Shown: positions 1 to 6,840, counted from the first letter of the stretch. The stretch: 18,694 nt of DNA from Bacteroidia bacterium (GCA_025358395.1 JANYJT010000281.1:1-18694); one strand, 5' to 3'. Translations and numbers: made by a program. The notes: a model not told the origin generated them from the letters alone.

Positions 1-659
1 GAAAGACACACAATTAAATCAGCTTTTTTCTCTTCTTTGAGAAATTTCTCCATTTTTAAGGCAGTCTCCAAAGGGTCAAGGTATTTCGTTTTGCCATAGT
101 TTGGCTTGCTTACCAGACCATCCAGCTCAATTCCGAGTCCATAGACCCCGATTTTGATGCCTTGCTTTTTGAATATTTTATACGGCAAGATTTTTCCGGC
201 AAGTATGGTCTCAGAAAAGTCGTAGTTAGAATTAATAAATGGAAATCCTGCATTTTTAAGCTGAGAATTCAACCCTTCCAGACCATTATCAAGATCGTGA
301 TTGCCTATGGTAGCGGCATCATAGCCCATTTCGGTCATCAGTTTCAATTCAACTTCACCCTTGTAATAATTGAAGTAGGGCGTTCCCTGAAAGATATCCC
401 CGGCATCAAATACCAGCACATTTTTCTGCTCTGTTCTTATTTGCCGGATCATTGCAGCCCTTTTGGCCATACCACCTTCCCCGGCATTTCTTGCAGCATC
501 TTTCGGGAAGGGGTCTATGTGCGAATGAAAATCATTGGTGTGAAGAATGGTGAGCTGAATTGGCTCATGACCGGCAAATGCTTGGGTAGCACTACCCAGG
601 ACAAATACTCCTAAACTTCCGGCGCCAATGTTTTTGATAAAAGTCCTTCTATTTTGCAT
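1..659 (-). CDS. Metallophosphatase, catalytic half of a split 5'-nucleotidase (3' end beyond window)
   Basis: About 219 residues are visible; the gene runs off the left edge without a stop. The N-terminus reads MQNRRTFIKNIGAGSLG, then a hydrophobic stretch and an A-F-A site. This resembles a twin-arginine signal (RRxFxK), so export to the periplasm in folded form is likely. The metallophosphoesterase motifs are in order: HTNDFHSH (about residue 40), DAGD and GNHD, the dinuclear-metal ligands of the UshA/5'-nucleotidase family. The family hydrolyses nucleoside monophosphates and related phosphate esters. The ATG overlaps the last 11 bases of the upstream gene, which encodes the matching C-terminal domain, so the two are probably translationally coupled. 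Together they equal one UshA-type enzyme divided between two polypeptides. The exact substrate cannot be read from the sequence. Confidence 0.88.
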   Translation of the reverse strand, partial: MQNRRTFIKNIGAGSLGVFVLGSATQAFAGHEPIQLTILHTNDFHSHIDPFPKDAARNAGEGGMAKRAAMIRQIRTEQKNVLVFDAGDIFQGTPYFNYYKGEVELKLMTEMGYDAATIGNHDLDNGLEGLNSQLKNAGFPFINSNYDFSETILAGKILPYKIFKKQGIKIGVYGLGIELDGLVSKPNYGKTKYLDPLETALKMEKFLKEEKKADLIVCL

Positions 660-1413
660 CGTAAATCCTCCCGTCTGTTTTTGCTGTTACTGTTTTTCCT
701 TCATTCCCCATTCTTTTGAAATGCTTAATGAACATGTCCCTGGCTTTGATCCCGGTATCGATACGCTCTGTGGATTTTGACAATATTTCACTACCATCTC
801 CACCATTGGCAATGTAATCGCTGGTAACCAGCCAGTAAGACGTAGAAATATCGAGAGGCTTGCCGCCGATTTCCGGTTGCAAAGCCTTTCCATCCTTGAT
901 GCCAAATCTCAATCCGCTCACGCCTTCACCACCTCTTTCGGCAAGATGGTTGACAAATTCGAGCATCACTTCACCCTTTAATTTAAGAAAGACAATCTCG
1001 TTTTCAAAAGGCATGAGTTCGAACATCGTCATTGTTTTAATCTCACCCTTTGGCAATGGAATGCGTAAGCCGCCCCTGTTGATCATGGACACATCTATTT
1101 TCATCTGAGGATACTTTTCGGTGCAAAAGCGATTGGACTCATCCAGAGTCAGATCGGCACAATAGTTGGTCAGCGGACTTTCCGGCCGTCCGCCATACAT
1201 CGCTTCTGAGGAAAGGCAGAGTACTTCGGTCATGTCGGCATTAACTTTATCCCTGTAGGGCGTTATCATTCCCTCCACTTTTTGGCTGGGAGGAATTGTG
1301 ACCAAGGAATCTAAATGAATGTTGGCTGATGCTGATCTTTCCACCTTGTAGGTAGTACAAGCTGAAATTGCAAGCAAAAGGAGCAGTAAAAAACTGAAAC
1401 GGTGTAGTCGCAT
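649..1413 (-). CDS. 5'-nucleotidase C-terminal domain lipoprotein
   Basis: A 254-residue protein. It starts with a basic N-terminus, a run of leucines and a lipobox (AISAC, Cys19), so it should be a lipoprotein. The body matches the 5'-nucleotidase C-terminal domain that binds the nucleotide base in UshA-like enzymes. Visible features include SPLTNYCADL, an N-R-G-G-L-R block, a short segment before F-E-N-E, and a late Y-x-x-x-T-x-D-Y-I-A-N-G-G-D-G block. It has no metallophosphatase domain of its own. That half is encoded by the next gene, which overlaps it by 11 bases. Encoding the substrate-binding half first, as a lipoprotein, and the catalytic half second, with a Tat-like signal, implies assembly in the periplasm; this is inference. 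No clear promoter was found upstream. Confidence 0.87.
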   Translation of the reverse strand: MRLHRFSFLLLLLLAISACTTYKVERSASANIHLDSLVTIPPSQKVEGMITPYRDKVNADMTEVLCLSSEAMYGGRPESPLTNYCADLTLDESNRFCTEKYPQMKIDVSMINRGGLRIPLPKGEIKTMTMFELMPFENEIVFLKLKGEVMLEFVNHLAERGGEGVSGLRFGIKDGKALQPEIGGKPLDISTSYWLVTSDYIANGGDGSEILSKSTERIDTGIKARDMFIKHFKRMGNEGKTVTAKTDGRIYDAK

Positions 1414-1511
1414 AAGAGTGGTATAAATGCCGTGAATGAATGGCTAAAAATAGTAATACATTGACAACAAATGATGGAAATAGTTTAAGAATAATAGTCA
1501 GAAGTAAGATT

Positions 1512-1650
1512 AAATTTTCGATTTTCGATTTTGGATTTAGGATTAAGTGTTGGCGAAAATTTACACATCGAATCCTGTTTATGTGATAATTTTTGGGCTA
1601 ATATCTGTCTTGGCATCATTCCAAAATCGAAAATCGAAAATCGAAAATTT
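1512..1650. repeat. Inverted repeat built of TTTTCGA units, between divergent genes
   Basis: The left arm (1512-1534) is an exact 23-base reverse complement of the ends of the right arm (1621-1650). The right arm carries one extra 7-base unit (CGAAAAT), so the arms differ only in copy number (two versus three units). The 86 bases between them have no convincing gene. The right arm ends two bases before the hslR -7 box and so occupies its upstream promoter region. A related but degenerate run lies at 7468-7500, after udk. It could form a long cruciform or hairpin, or be a small non-coding element. Confidence 0.7.
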
Positions 1651-1652
1651 CT

Positions 1653-1660
1653 TACCTTTG
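1653..1660 (+). promoter_or_regulatory. hslR promoter -7 box (TACCTTTG)
   Basis: A perfect match to the Bacteroidota TAnnTTTG element. It ends only four bases before the hslR ATG at 1665, so transcription should start at or within a few bases of the start codon and the mRNA would be leaderless or nearly so. No TTTG-type -33 element is present. That region is filled by the TTTTCGA repeat arm. Confidence 0.6.
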
Positions 1661-1664
1661 TCTC

Positions 1665-2042
1665 ATGGATGAACTTATACGTATCGATAAGTGGCTGTGG
1701 TCGGTCAGGGTTTATGCTACCCGAAGTCTGGCTACAGAGGAGTGTAAGAAAGGGCGAATTACCATCGGGGGTGTTGCTGTCAAGCCATCAAGGGTAGTTA
1801 AGGTTGGTGAGACCATCCTGGTAAGAAAAAATCCGGTTACCTATTCTTATCGTGTTGTTGAACTTCTTGGGAAGAGGGTAGGAGCTAAGCTGGTTCCAAC
1901 CTATATGACAGACATCACCCCTGAAGAGGAGCTGAAAAAATTGGATGAAAGTCAAAGTGGATCCCTTTTTACGCGGGATCGTGGGACGGGAAGACCTACT
2001 AAAAAGGACCGCAGAGATATTGGGAAGGTGACGGATTGGTGA
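1665..2042 (+). CDS. hslR: S4-domain RNA-binding heat-shock protein 15 (Hsp15)
   Basis: A 125-residue protein. The N-terminus (IRIDKWLWSVRVYATRSLA, then C-K-K-G-R-I-T-I-G-G) is a typical S4 RNA-binding fold over roughly residues 4-65, as in Hsp15. Its C-terminal half is basic and ends in R-D-R-G-T-G-R-P-T-K-K-D-R-R. In characterised relatives Hsp15 binds free 50S subunits that carry stalled nascent chain-tRNA and helps recycle them. Here it is encoded convergently with pth, another gene of peptidyl-tRNA clearance, which may be only a coincidence of position. The start is set by the -7 box four bases upstream. A longer overlapping frame beginning at 1531 was rejected. Confidence 0.9.
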   Translation: MDELIRIDKWLWSVRVYATRSLATEECKKGRITIGGVAVKPSRVVKVGETILVRKNPVTYSYRVVELLGKRVGAKLVPTYMTDITPEEELKKLDESQSGSLFTRDRGTGRPTKKDRRDIGKVTDW

Positions 2043-2044
2043 AC

Positions 2045-2160
2045 GGAAGAAAGAGGGGAGGACAGGGAGACTGGGAGAACTGGACTCCGGAATTTTGAAA
2101 CGGGGAAACGGAGAAACGGAGAAACGGAGAAACGGGGAAGCGGAGAATGGGAAACGGAGA
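2045..2160. repeat. Low-complexity purine repeat between convergent hslR and pth
   Basis: A G/A-rich run on the plus strand. It begins with degenerate GGGAGACTGGGAGA words, passes through ACTGGACTCC (2079-2088) and TTTTGAAACG (2093-2102), and ends in several GAAACGGA units of period 7-8. The same ordered words occur in reverse complement at 6287-6405. The gap 2043-2211 holds no other gene and separates the 3' ends of hslR and pth. Confidence 0.75.
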
Positions 2161-2211
2161 AAAAGGGTAACTGAGAAGGGTGAAACTGGTGTGTGGGATT
2201 GGGAGAATATA

Positions 2212-2775
2212 TTAGCCTTTGTTGAACTTGGTCATAGTAAGTTCTATTCCGATGGTAGCAAAGGATTTGATGATATCGAAGCACCTTTCAAGTTTCGAAT
2301 TGACAACATCTTCCTCTTCCCGCGTCCATTTGCCCAAAACATGATCGATCTGGTAACCACGCGGAAAATCATCACCAATACCGAAGCGCAGTCTGCCGTA
2401 TTCAGATGAGCAAAGAATTTGCTGTATGCTTTTTAGTCCGTTGTGGCCGGCATCGCCCCCTTTAGATCGCAGACGGATCTTCCCAAGCGGCAGAGCCAGA
2501 TCATCCACCAGAATCAGAACATTCTCAAGGGGGATTTTCTCTTTTTGCATCCAGTAATGTACTGATCTTCCGCTCAAATTCATGAAAGTGTTGGGCTTCA
2601 AAAGAATAAGCGTTCTGGAGGCATGCTTTAGTTCAGAAGTGTAACCGTAACGTTTCTCGCTAAAAGAGATATTGGACACCTTAGCCAAGGCATCCAATAT
2701 CGTAAATCCTATGTTATGACGGGTATTATCGTACTCATTTCCGATGTTTCCCAAACCAACTATCAGATACTTCAT
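2212..2775 (-). CDS. pth: Peptidyl-tRNA hydrolase
   Basis: A 187-residue protein, the normal length for bacterial Pth. It cleaves the ester bond of peptidyl-tRNAs released from stalled ribosomes so that the tRNA can be reused. Key positions match the family: Asn10 (GLGNIG), catalytic His20 in NTRHNIGF, Asn66 in FMNLSG, Asp91/Asp92 in DDLALPLG, and Asn112 in [10 protein letters not shown]. It lies 39 bases after rplY on the same strand, the common rplY-pth pairing, and is probably co-transcribed with it. The spacer contains only a small GTTCG...CGAAC hairpin (2778-2793) and no promoter box. Confidence 0.97.
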   Translation of the reverse strand: MKYLIVGLGNIGNEYDNTRHNIGFTILDALAKVSNISFSEKRYGYTSELKHASRTLILLKPNTFMNLSGRSVHYWMQKEKIPLENVLILVDDLALPLGKIRLRSKGGDAGHNGLKSIQQILCSSEYGRLRFGIGDDFPRGYQIDHVLGKWTREEEDVVNSKLERCFDIIKSFATIGIELTMTKFNKG

Positions 2776-2814
2776 GTGTTCGTTTTATCGAACGATGAAT
2801 GAAAATAATTAAGA

Positions 2815-3402
2815 TTATTTCTTTGCAGGAGTGCCTGGTGCATCCATGGCTGCACGAGCTGCACGGGTTACAACTACGGTAGCAACAGGAACAGATTTTT
2901 TGTTCATGATCTCGAAACCTTCCGCTTTGATGTCACTCACACGAATACTTTCTGAAATCGCGAGTTCGGTAACATCAATGACAATTTCATCAGGTAAATT
3001 TTTGAAAACGCCTTTGACCTTCAATGTACGAAGATTTGCTTTCAAACGCCCCCCTTGCTGAATACCTTTTGCATAACCTTCCAAACGAACAGGAAGGTCA
3101 ATTTTTACCGCTTTTTTGTCGCTAATCTGTAAAAAATCGATGTGTAACAGTTTGTCTGTTACCGGGTGAAACTGCAATTCCTGCATGAAAGCGTCGTACA
3201 ATTTTCCGTCGATGTTTAATTCTGCCTGGTACACTTTTGGGGTGTAAATAATTTTGCGAAAATCACTTTCAGGGGCAAAAAAGTGAACCGGTGCTTCACC
3301 ACCATAAAGAACGCATGGTACTAAGTCCTGTGCTCTCAGAGCCTTGGTGTCTTTTTTTCCAACGGCCTGACGCGCAGTACCTTTAATTTCAAATTTTTTC
3401 AT
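2815..3402 (-). CDS. rplY: 50S ribosomal protein L25 / general stress protein Ctc
   Basis: A 195-residue protein of the long Ctc/TL5 type rather than the short L25 of enteric bacteria. The N-terminal domain (about residues 1-95) binds 5S rRNA and contains the typical ARQAVGKK, LVPCVLYGG and LQFHPVTDKLLHIDFLQ segments. A second beta-rich domain follows (LPVRLEGYAKGIQQGG, LPDEIVIDVTEL), then a short Ala/Lys tail. It is the first gene of a likely rplY-pth unit. The leader is unusually long for this window, about 90 bases from the -7 box, and contains a perfect Shine-Dalgarno-like octamer far from the start (see the leader entry). Confidence 0.96.
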   Translation of the reverse strand: MKKFEIKGTARQAVGKKDTKALRAQDLVPCVLYGGEAPVHFFAPESDFRKIIYTPKVYQAELNIDGKLYDAFMQELQFHPVTDKLLHIDFLQISDKKAVKIDLPVRLEGYAKGIQQGGRLKANLRTLKVKGVFKNLPDEIVIDVTELAISESIRVSDIKAEGFEIMNKKSVPVATVVVTRAARAAMDAPGTPAKK

Positions 3403-3495
3403 TTCTAAATTTTTTAATAATAAAGTGTTTACTCAGACCTCCTTTCCAAATCAAAGGCGTCCGCATCACACCCTTAAAGGTATGCTGCTAAATCG
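3403..3495 (-). promoter_or_regulatory. Possible structured leader of rplY with a misplaced Shine-Dalgarno octamer
   Basis: On the minus strand the octamer AAGGAGGT (3444-3437) lies 34 bases before the rplY ATG, too far to position it, and no start codon follows at the usual distance. A CCTTT just upstream can pair with the AAAGG of this element across a 7-base loop, which would partly hide it. An AT-rich stretch separates it from the start codon. A regulatory leader, for example autogenous control by L25, is possible but unproven. Confidence 0.35.
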
Positions 3496-3499
3496 GGCA

Positions 3500-3507
3500 C
3501 AAAATTA
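3500..3507 (-). promoter_or_regulatory. rplY promoter -7 box (TAATTTTG)
   Basis: A perfect TAnnTTTG match on the minus strand, between the prs stop (3545) and rplY. It suggests that rplY-pth has its own promoter in addition to any read-through from prs. No clear -33 element was seen. Confidence 0.5.
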
Positions 3508-3544
3508 ATAATTTATTTGGAAAAATAGGGTACAACTCTTTTTT

Positions 3545-4483
3545 TCAGATAAACGATGAGCTGATGGATTTGTTTTCGTAAACTTTCTGTATAACGTCTG
3601 CAAAAAGTGGTGCGCAGGAGAGCACAGTAATTTTATTCGAGCTAACGTGAAGTGGAATTGTATCAGTAAGAAGTATTTCATCAAGGGCGGAGGCTTCCAG
3701 ACGCTCGATGGCTGAACCGGAAAGGACGGCGTGCGTCGCGCAGGCCCGAACAGAGCGGGCACCTTTGGATTTCATCAGATCAGCAGCTTTTGCGATCGTT
3801 CCTCCGGTGTCGATGATGTCGTCAATGATGATTACATCTTTGTTTTCAACTTCCCCGATGAGGGTCATTGTATCGATCAAATTGGCTTTGGTCCTGGTTT
3901 TGTGGCAGATAACCATATCTGTTCCAAGATGTTTGGCAAAGACATTTGCACGTTTGGTGCCGCCGGTATCCGGAGAAGCGATGACAATATCCTTGAGTCC
4001 CATTTGTTTGATATGAGGAATGAACATGGCTACAGCACTGAGGTGGTCGACAGGTACATTGAAAAAGCCCTGGATCTGGTCAGCGTGCAAGTCCATGGTA
4101 ATCAGTCTGTCAATACCTGCAACTGAAAGCATATCGGCAATAAGTTTGGCCCCGATTGACACCCTTGGTCGGTCTTTTCTATCCTGCCGTGCAAAACCGA
4201 AATAGGGTATTACAGCAATGACTTTGTATGCGGAAGCTCTCTTTGCGGCATCAACCATCAGCAATAATTCCAGAAGGTTATCGGAGGGGGCAAAAGTCGA
4301 TTGGATGATAAAAGTGTAGCATCCGCGGATAGTCTCTTCATAGCAAGGTTCAAATTCCCCATCGGCAAAACGCGGACAAGATGAACTTCCCAGCTCCATT
4401 CCAGCATTTAATGCGATACTTTCGGATAAATACCTAGACTCATTCCCGGTAAAAAGCTTAATGTTTCTGGAGAGATCCTTCAT
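3545..4483 (-). CDS. prs: Ribose-phosphate pyrophosphokinase (PRPP synthetase)
   Basis: A 312-residue class I PRPP synthetase, full length. It transfers pyrophosphate from ATP to ribose-5-phosphate, giving PRPP for purine, pyrimidine, histidine, tryptophan and NAD synthesis. Visible motifs are the flexible-loop segment YFGFARQDRK (about 94-103), the metal/ATP segment DLHADQIQGFF (131-141), the segment SPDTGGTKRAN (170-180) and the PRPP-binding loop DDIIDTGGT (221-229). It begins 45 bases after engB and has its own TATTTTTG box in that gap. The start region reads CTGCAAAATG with no Shine-Dalgarno sequence. Confidence 0.97.
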   Translation of the reverse strand: MKDLSRNIKLFTGNESRYLSESIALNAGMELGSSSCPRFADGEFEPCYEETIRGCYTFIIQSTFAPSDNLLELLLMVDAAKRASAYKVIAVIPYFGFARQDRKDRPRVSIGAKLIADMLSVAGIDRLITMDLHADQIQGFFNVPVDHLSAVAMFIPHIKQMGLKDIVIASPDTGGTKRANVFAKHLGTDMVICHKTRTKANLIDTMTLIGEVENKDVIIIDDIIDTGGTIAKAADLMKSKGARSVRACATHAVLSGSAIERLEASALDEILLTDTIPLHVSSNKITVLSCAPLFADVIQKVYENKSISSSFI

Positions 4484-4512
4484 TTTGCAGAGTTTGGGTA
4501 GATTGCTGAGGA

Positions 4513-4520
4513 CAAAAATA
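4513..4520 (-). promoter_or_regulatory. prs promoter -7 box (TATTTTTG)
   Basis: A perfect TAnnTTTG box on the minus strand, just downstream of the engB stop codon and about 30 bases before the prs ATG. prs can therefore be transcribed separately from manA-engB. Only the -7 element is recognisable. Confidence 0.55.
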
Positions 4521-4528
4521 GAAAAAAA

Positions 4529-5116
4529 CTAGATAGTCGACCCGATAAAATCAAGTAATTCATCTTTTCCGGTTCCCTTTTCGGCGGAAGTAACAAAAAT
4601 CTGTGGCAATTCTTCCCAGCTTTTAAACATCTCTTCGTGGTAGGCAGCGAGATTTTTCGCGACCGCATCCCGCCCCAATTTGTCAGTTTTAGTGAAGATC
4701 ATCACAAAGGGGATTTCATTTTCTCCCAGCCAGTTCATAAATTCAAGATCGTTCTGCTGAGGTTCCAGTCTGATGTCGAGCAACACCATCATACAGAAAA
4801 GGTTCTTACGCTCCAGGATATATTTGCGAATAAATTTGAGCCATTTTTCGCGGCTGGTGCGCAATGCTTTGGCGAAACCGTATCCCGGAAGGTCGACAAG
4901 ATACCACTCGTTGTTAACGATAAAATGGTTGATCAGTCTGGTTTTCCCCGGTTCGGCGGAAGTTTTGGCCAGATTTTTCATGCCCATCAACATGTTGATA
5001 AGGGATGATTTTCCAACATTGGATCTGCCAATAAAAGCAAATTCCGGCAGGTCGGTCACCGGACAGAGTCCGGGATCGGTATTGCTCATGACAAATTCGG
5101 CGGTTTTGATCAACAT
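4529..5116 (-). CDS. engB: Ribosome biogenesis GTP-binding protein EngB/YsxC (YihA)
   Basis: A 195-residue TrmE-Era-type GTPase, full length for EngB/YsxC. All G motifs are present: G1 GRSNVGKSS (30-38), G2 threonine in PGKT (56-59), G3 DLPG (75-78) followed by YGFAK, G4 TKTD (142-145) and G5 SAEKG (177-181). The family acts in late assembly of the 50S subunit and is usually essential. It sits between manA and prs on the same strand. The 106-base gap from manA holds a strong hairpin and repeat array that could lower read-through. The ATG at 5116 gives the expected short N-terminus before G1. Confidence 0.96.
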   Translation of the reverse strand: MLIKTAEFVMSNTDPGLCPVTDLPEFAFIGRSNVGKSSLINMLMGMKNLAKTSAEPGKTRLINHFIVNNEWYLVDLPGYGFAKALRTSREKWLKFIRKYILERKNLFCMMVLLDIRLEPQQNDLEFMNWLGENEIPFVMIFTKTDKLGRDAVAKNLAAYHEEMFKSWEELPQIFVTSAEKGTGKDELLDFIGSTI

Positions 5117-5222
5117 TTAGATGAGATATAAGAGATAAGACATGAGACATGAGAGATAAGACATGAGAGATAAGACATGAGACATGAGAATTGTATCAAC
5201 TCTCATGTCTTATCTCTCTTGT
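5117..5222. repeat. Tandem GAGATAAGACAT words and an 18-bp hairpin between manA and engB
   Basis: The whole gap is made of variants of GAGATAAGACAT and GAGACAT repeated several times, then their reverse complement. The arms 5165-5182 and 5201-5218 are perfectly complementary over 18 bases with an 18-base loop. Because the left side is a tandem repeat, other registers can also pair. In manA mRNA this would be a long stem without a following U-run, so it may impede read-through or stabilise an RNA end. It is not a canonical terminator. Confidence 0.75.
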
Positions 5223-6206
5223 CTATTCAATGTATACTTCGAGTAGTTTGGTTTCGGTCTCACCAAGTGGTTTGAGGACAAAGTTCTCAATGGAAGCCGG
5301 CACCAAAAGCGTTTCGCCTTTATGAACCCGGATGGATTCAGATTCATATTCCAGGGAATAAGAGCCTTCAAAACAAAGGTAAATCACAAATGAGTCAATC
5401 TTACTGAAATCTCTCTCAATCGCGGAGGATAGTTGCAATAGATTGGTTGTAAAGTAGTTGCATTTTGCAATTTCGATTGCCTCATTCAATTTTGGTTGAT
5501 AAAGTGTTTTGCCGGTTTTGTGGTGTTTGAAATTGATGGCATCCAGTGCAAGTTCAGTATGCAGCTCGCGCGGATTCCCTTTGTCATCTACCCTGTTGAA
5601 ATCGAATATCCGGTAGGTTACATCAGAGGTTTGCTGAATTTCTGCGACAACGATCCCTTTTCCAATGGCATGAACCCTTCCGGCCGGAATGAAAAAGACA
5701 TCTCCCTGTTTGACAGTTTCAAACTCGAGCAAATTTTCGAGCTTGTCATTTTGTAATGCGATCAGGTAACTGTCCCGATCAATGTCCCTGTTGAACCCGG
5801 AAATCAATTCAGCGCCCTCATCTGCCTGGACGACATACCACATTTCTGTTTTTCCGTAAGCGCCATGCCGCTCTTTCGAAAGTTCATCATCGGGATGCAC
5901 CTGAATAGAGAGCCTGTCGTTGGCATCGATGTATTTTATCAGGAGCGGAAATTCTGTTCCAAATTGATCATAAATTTTCTCTCCCACCAATTCACCCATG
6001 TAAACTTCGATGAGCTCCTCCAGACTATTTCCCTTGAGAAATCCGTCTGATACAATAGAGATTTCATCCTGAACGCCTGAAAGCTCCCACGATTCACCGC
6101 ATTGGGTCATGCTGTAGTTCTTATTCAGCAATGCTGGCAATTTGTCACCACCCCAGATTCGTTCTTTGAAAATGGGCCTGAATTTCAACGGATATAAGTT
6201 TTTCAT
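5223..6206 (-). CDS. manA: Mannose-6-phosphate isomerase, type I (class I)
   Basis: A 327-residue zinc enzyme that interconverts mannose-6-phosphate and fructose-6-phosphate, linking glycolysis to GDP-mannose and glycan synthesis. Zinc ligands of the type I cupin fold are visible: Gln102 and His104 in QVHPDD, Glu121 in KTEMWYV, and His179 in AGRVHAIGKG. The N-terminus (YPLKFRPIFKERIWGG) is typical of the short, Bacillus-like form. The C-terminal cupin (residues 250-327) is complete. No perfect promoter box is present. A one-mismatch form (TAATTTCG) lies just before the ATG, inside an AAGTG repeat zone. Confidence 0.95.
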   Translation of the reverse strand: MKNLYPLKFRPIFKERIWGGDKLPALLNKNYSMTQCGESWELSGVQDEISIVSDGFLKGNSLEELIEVYMGELVGEKIYDQFGTEFPLLIKYIDANDRLSIQVHPDDELSKERHGAYGKTEMWYVVQADEGAELISGFNRDIDRDSYLIALQNDKLENLLEFETVKQGDVFFIPAGRVHAIGKGIVVAEIQQTSDVTYRIFDFNRVDDKGNPRELHTELALDAINFKHHKTGKTLYQPKLNEAIEIAKCNYFTTNLLQLSSAIERDFSKIDSFVIYLCFEGSYSLEYESESIRVHKGETLLVPASIENFVLKPLGETETKLLEVYIE

Positions 6207-6221
6207 ATGATCGAAATTAAT

Positions 6222-6254
6222 AAGTGCCTAAAGTGAACTAAAGTGACTAAAGTG
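6222..6254. repeat. Short AAGTG tandem repeat upstream of manA
   Basis: AAGTG recurs at 6222, 6231, 6241 and 6250, with CTA or CCTA fillers, a period of 9-10 bases. It lies directly upstream of the manA start. It belongs to the same class of word-like intergenic repeats seen elsewhere in the window, but its word is not shared with them. Confidence 0.6.
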
Positions 6255-6286
6255 CCTGGAGTACTTGCAGTTCCATAGTGATTCAC

Positions 6287-6405
6287 TGTTTCTCCGTTTC
6301 TCCGTTTCCCTCTTCTCCGTTTCTTCGTTTCAAAAAGTTTGGAGTCCAGTTTCCCCGGTCTCCTCGTCCCCAAGTCCCATAGTCTCCCAGTCTCTCAGTC
6401 CTTCC
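6287..6405. repeat. Low-complexity pyrimidine repeat, inverted relative of 2045-2160
   Basis: The plus strand starts with TCTCCGTTT units, then CGTTTCAAAA (6326-6335), GGAGTCCAGT (6341-6350) and runs of AGTCTCCCAGTCTC. Read on the minus strand, this is the same order of words as at 2045-2160: GGGAGACT words, ACTGGACTCC, TTTTGAAACG, then GAAACGGAG units. It lies between the 3' end of the Dabb gene and the 5' end of manA. Confidence 0.75.
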
Positions 6406-6408
6406 TCG

Positions 6409-6711
6409 TCAGTCTAAATAATCAACTACAGCCCGATCTATCGTATTGGCGCGTAACAAAATGACTTCCTTTTGGTGTTCGGGATGATCACGGTAGGTAA
6501 CGAAACTTTCATAGGATTCGAAACGGGTGATCAGGCTAATATCAAAAGCTTCAGCATTTAGCTCGAAGTTATTTCCAACCTCAATATATTTCAGTTCGGA
6601 AATTTTTTCCGCGAGTCCCAGCAATGCATTTTTGATCTGTTCGCGGATTTCAGATTTAAGCTGATCATTCTGAAAATCTTTGAGTTTAAAAAGGACGATG
6701 TGATTAAACAT
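6409..6711 (-). CDS. Dabb (stress-responsive A/B barrel) family protein
   Basis: A 100-residue protein. The start MFNHIVLFKLK and the later Y-R-D-H-P-E-H-Q-K-E are characteristic of the Dabb dimeric alpha/beta barrel family (Pfam PF07876), which is structurally related to EthD and antibiotic monooxygenase folds. Members range from stress-induced plant proteins to small bacterial proteins of unknown role; no reaction can be assigned here. There is no signal peptide or membrane segment, so it is probably cytosolic. It is transcribed divergently from udk with its own TATTTTTG box. Downstream lies the 6287-6405 repeat, so it is probably monocistronic. Confidence 0.85.
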   Translation of the reverse strand: MFNHIVLFKLKDFQNDQLKSEIREQIKNALLGLAEKISELKYIEVGNNFELNAEAFDISLITRFESYESFVTYRDHPEHQKEVILLRANTIDRAVVDYLD

Positions 6712-6732
6712 ATCTGAGTATTAGTTTTATTG

Positions 6733-6740
6733 CAAAAATA
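6733..6740 (-). promoter_or_regulatory. Dabb gene promoter -7 box (TATTTTTG)
   Basis: A perfect TAnnTTTG on the minus strand, about 22 bases before the ATG at 6711. A TTTG lies upstream, but its spacing (30 bases) is too long for a standard -33 element. Confidence 0.5.
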
Positions 6741-6806
6741 GAAGTTATTCTGCATTAAGCTCTACTTTTACAAAGTTCAATCATCCATGATGGGCGAAAA
6801 TTAACC

Positions 6807-6814
6807 TATCTTTG
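6807..6814 (+). promoter_or_regulatory. udk promoter -7 box (TATCTTTG)
   Basis: A perfect TAnnTTTG box, 26 bases before the udk ATG at 6841. It lies back to back with the Dabb promoter, which makes the 129-base gap a divergent promoter region. Confidence 0.55.
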
Positions 6815-6840
6815 CAATAAAGCTAAAAAGTATTTCTTGA

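Noticed and set aside
162..614. 150-codon plus-strand frame at the left end
   Set aside because: It is the shadow of the minus-strand metallophosphatase, whose HTNDFHS, DAGD and GNHD motifs are explicit.
1531..1797. Plus-strand open frame of 88 codons starting upstream of hslR
   Set aside because: It overlaps hslR in another frame, runs through the inverted-repeat spacer and shows no family resemblance; the S4-domain frame is clearly the real one.
2045..2200. Rho-independent terminator between hslR and pth
   Set aside because: The purine-rich repeat does not form a G+C-rich stem followed by a U-run on either strand.
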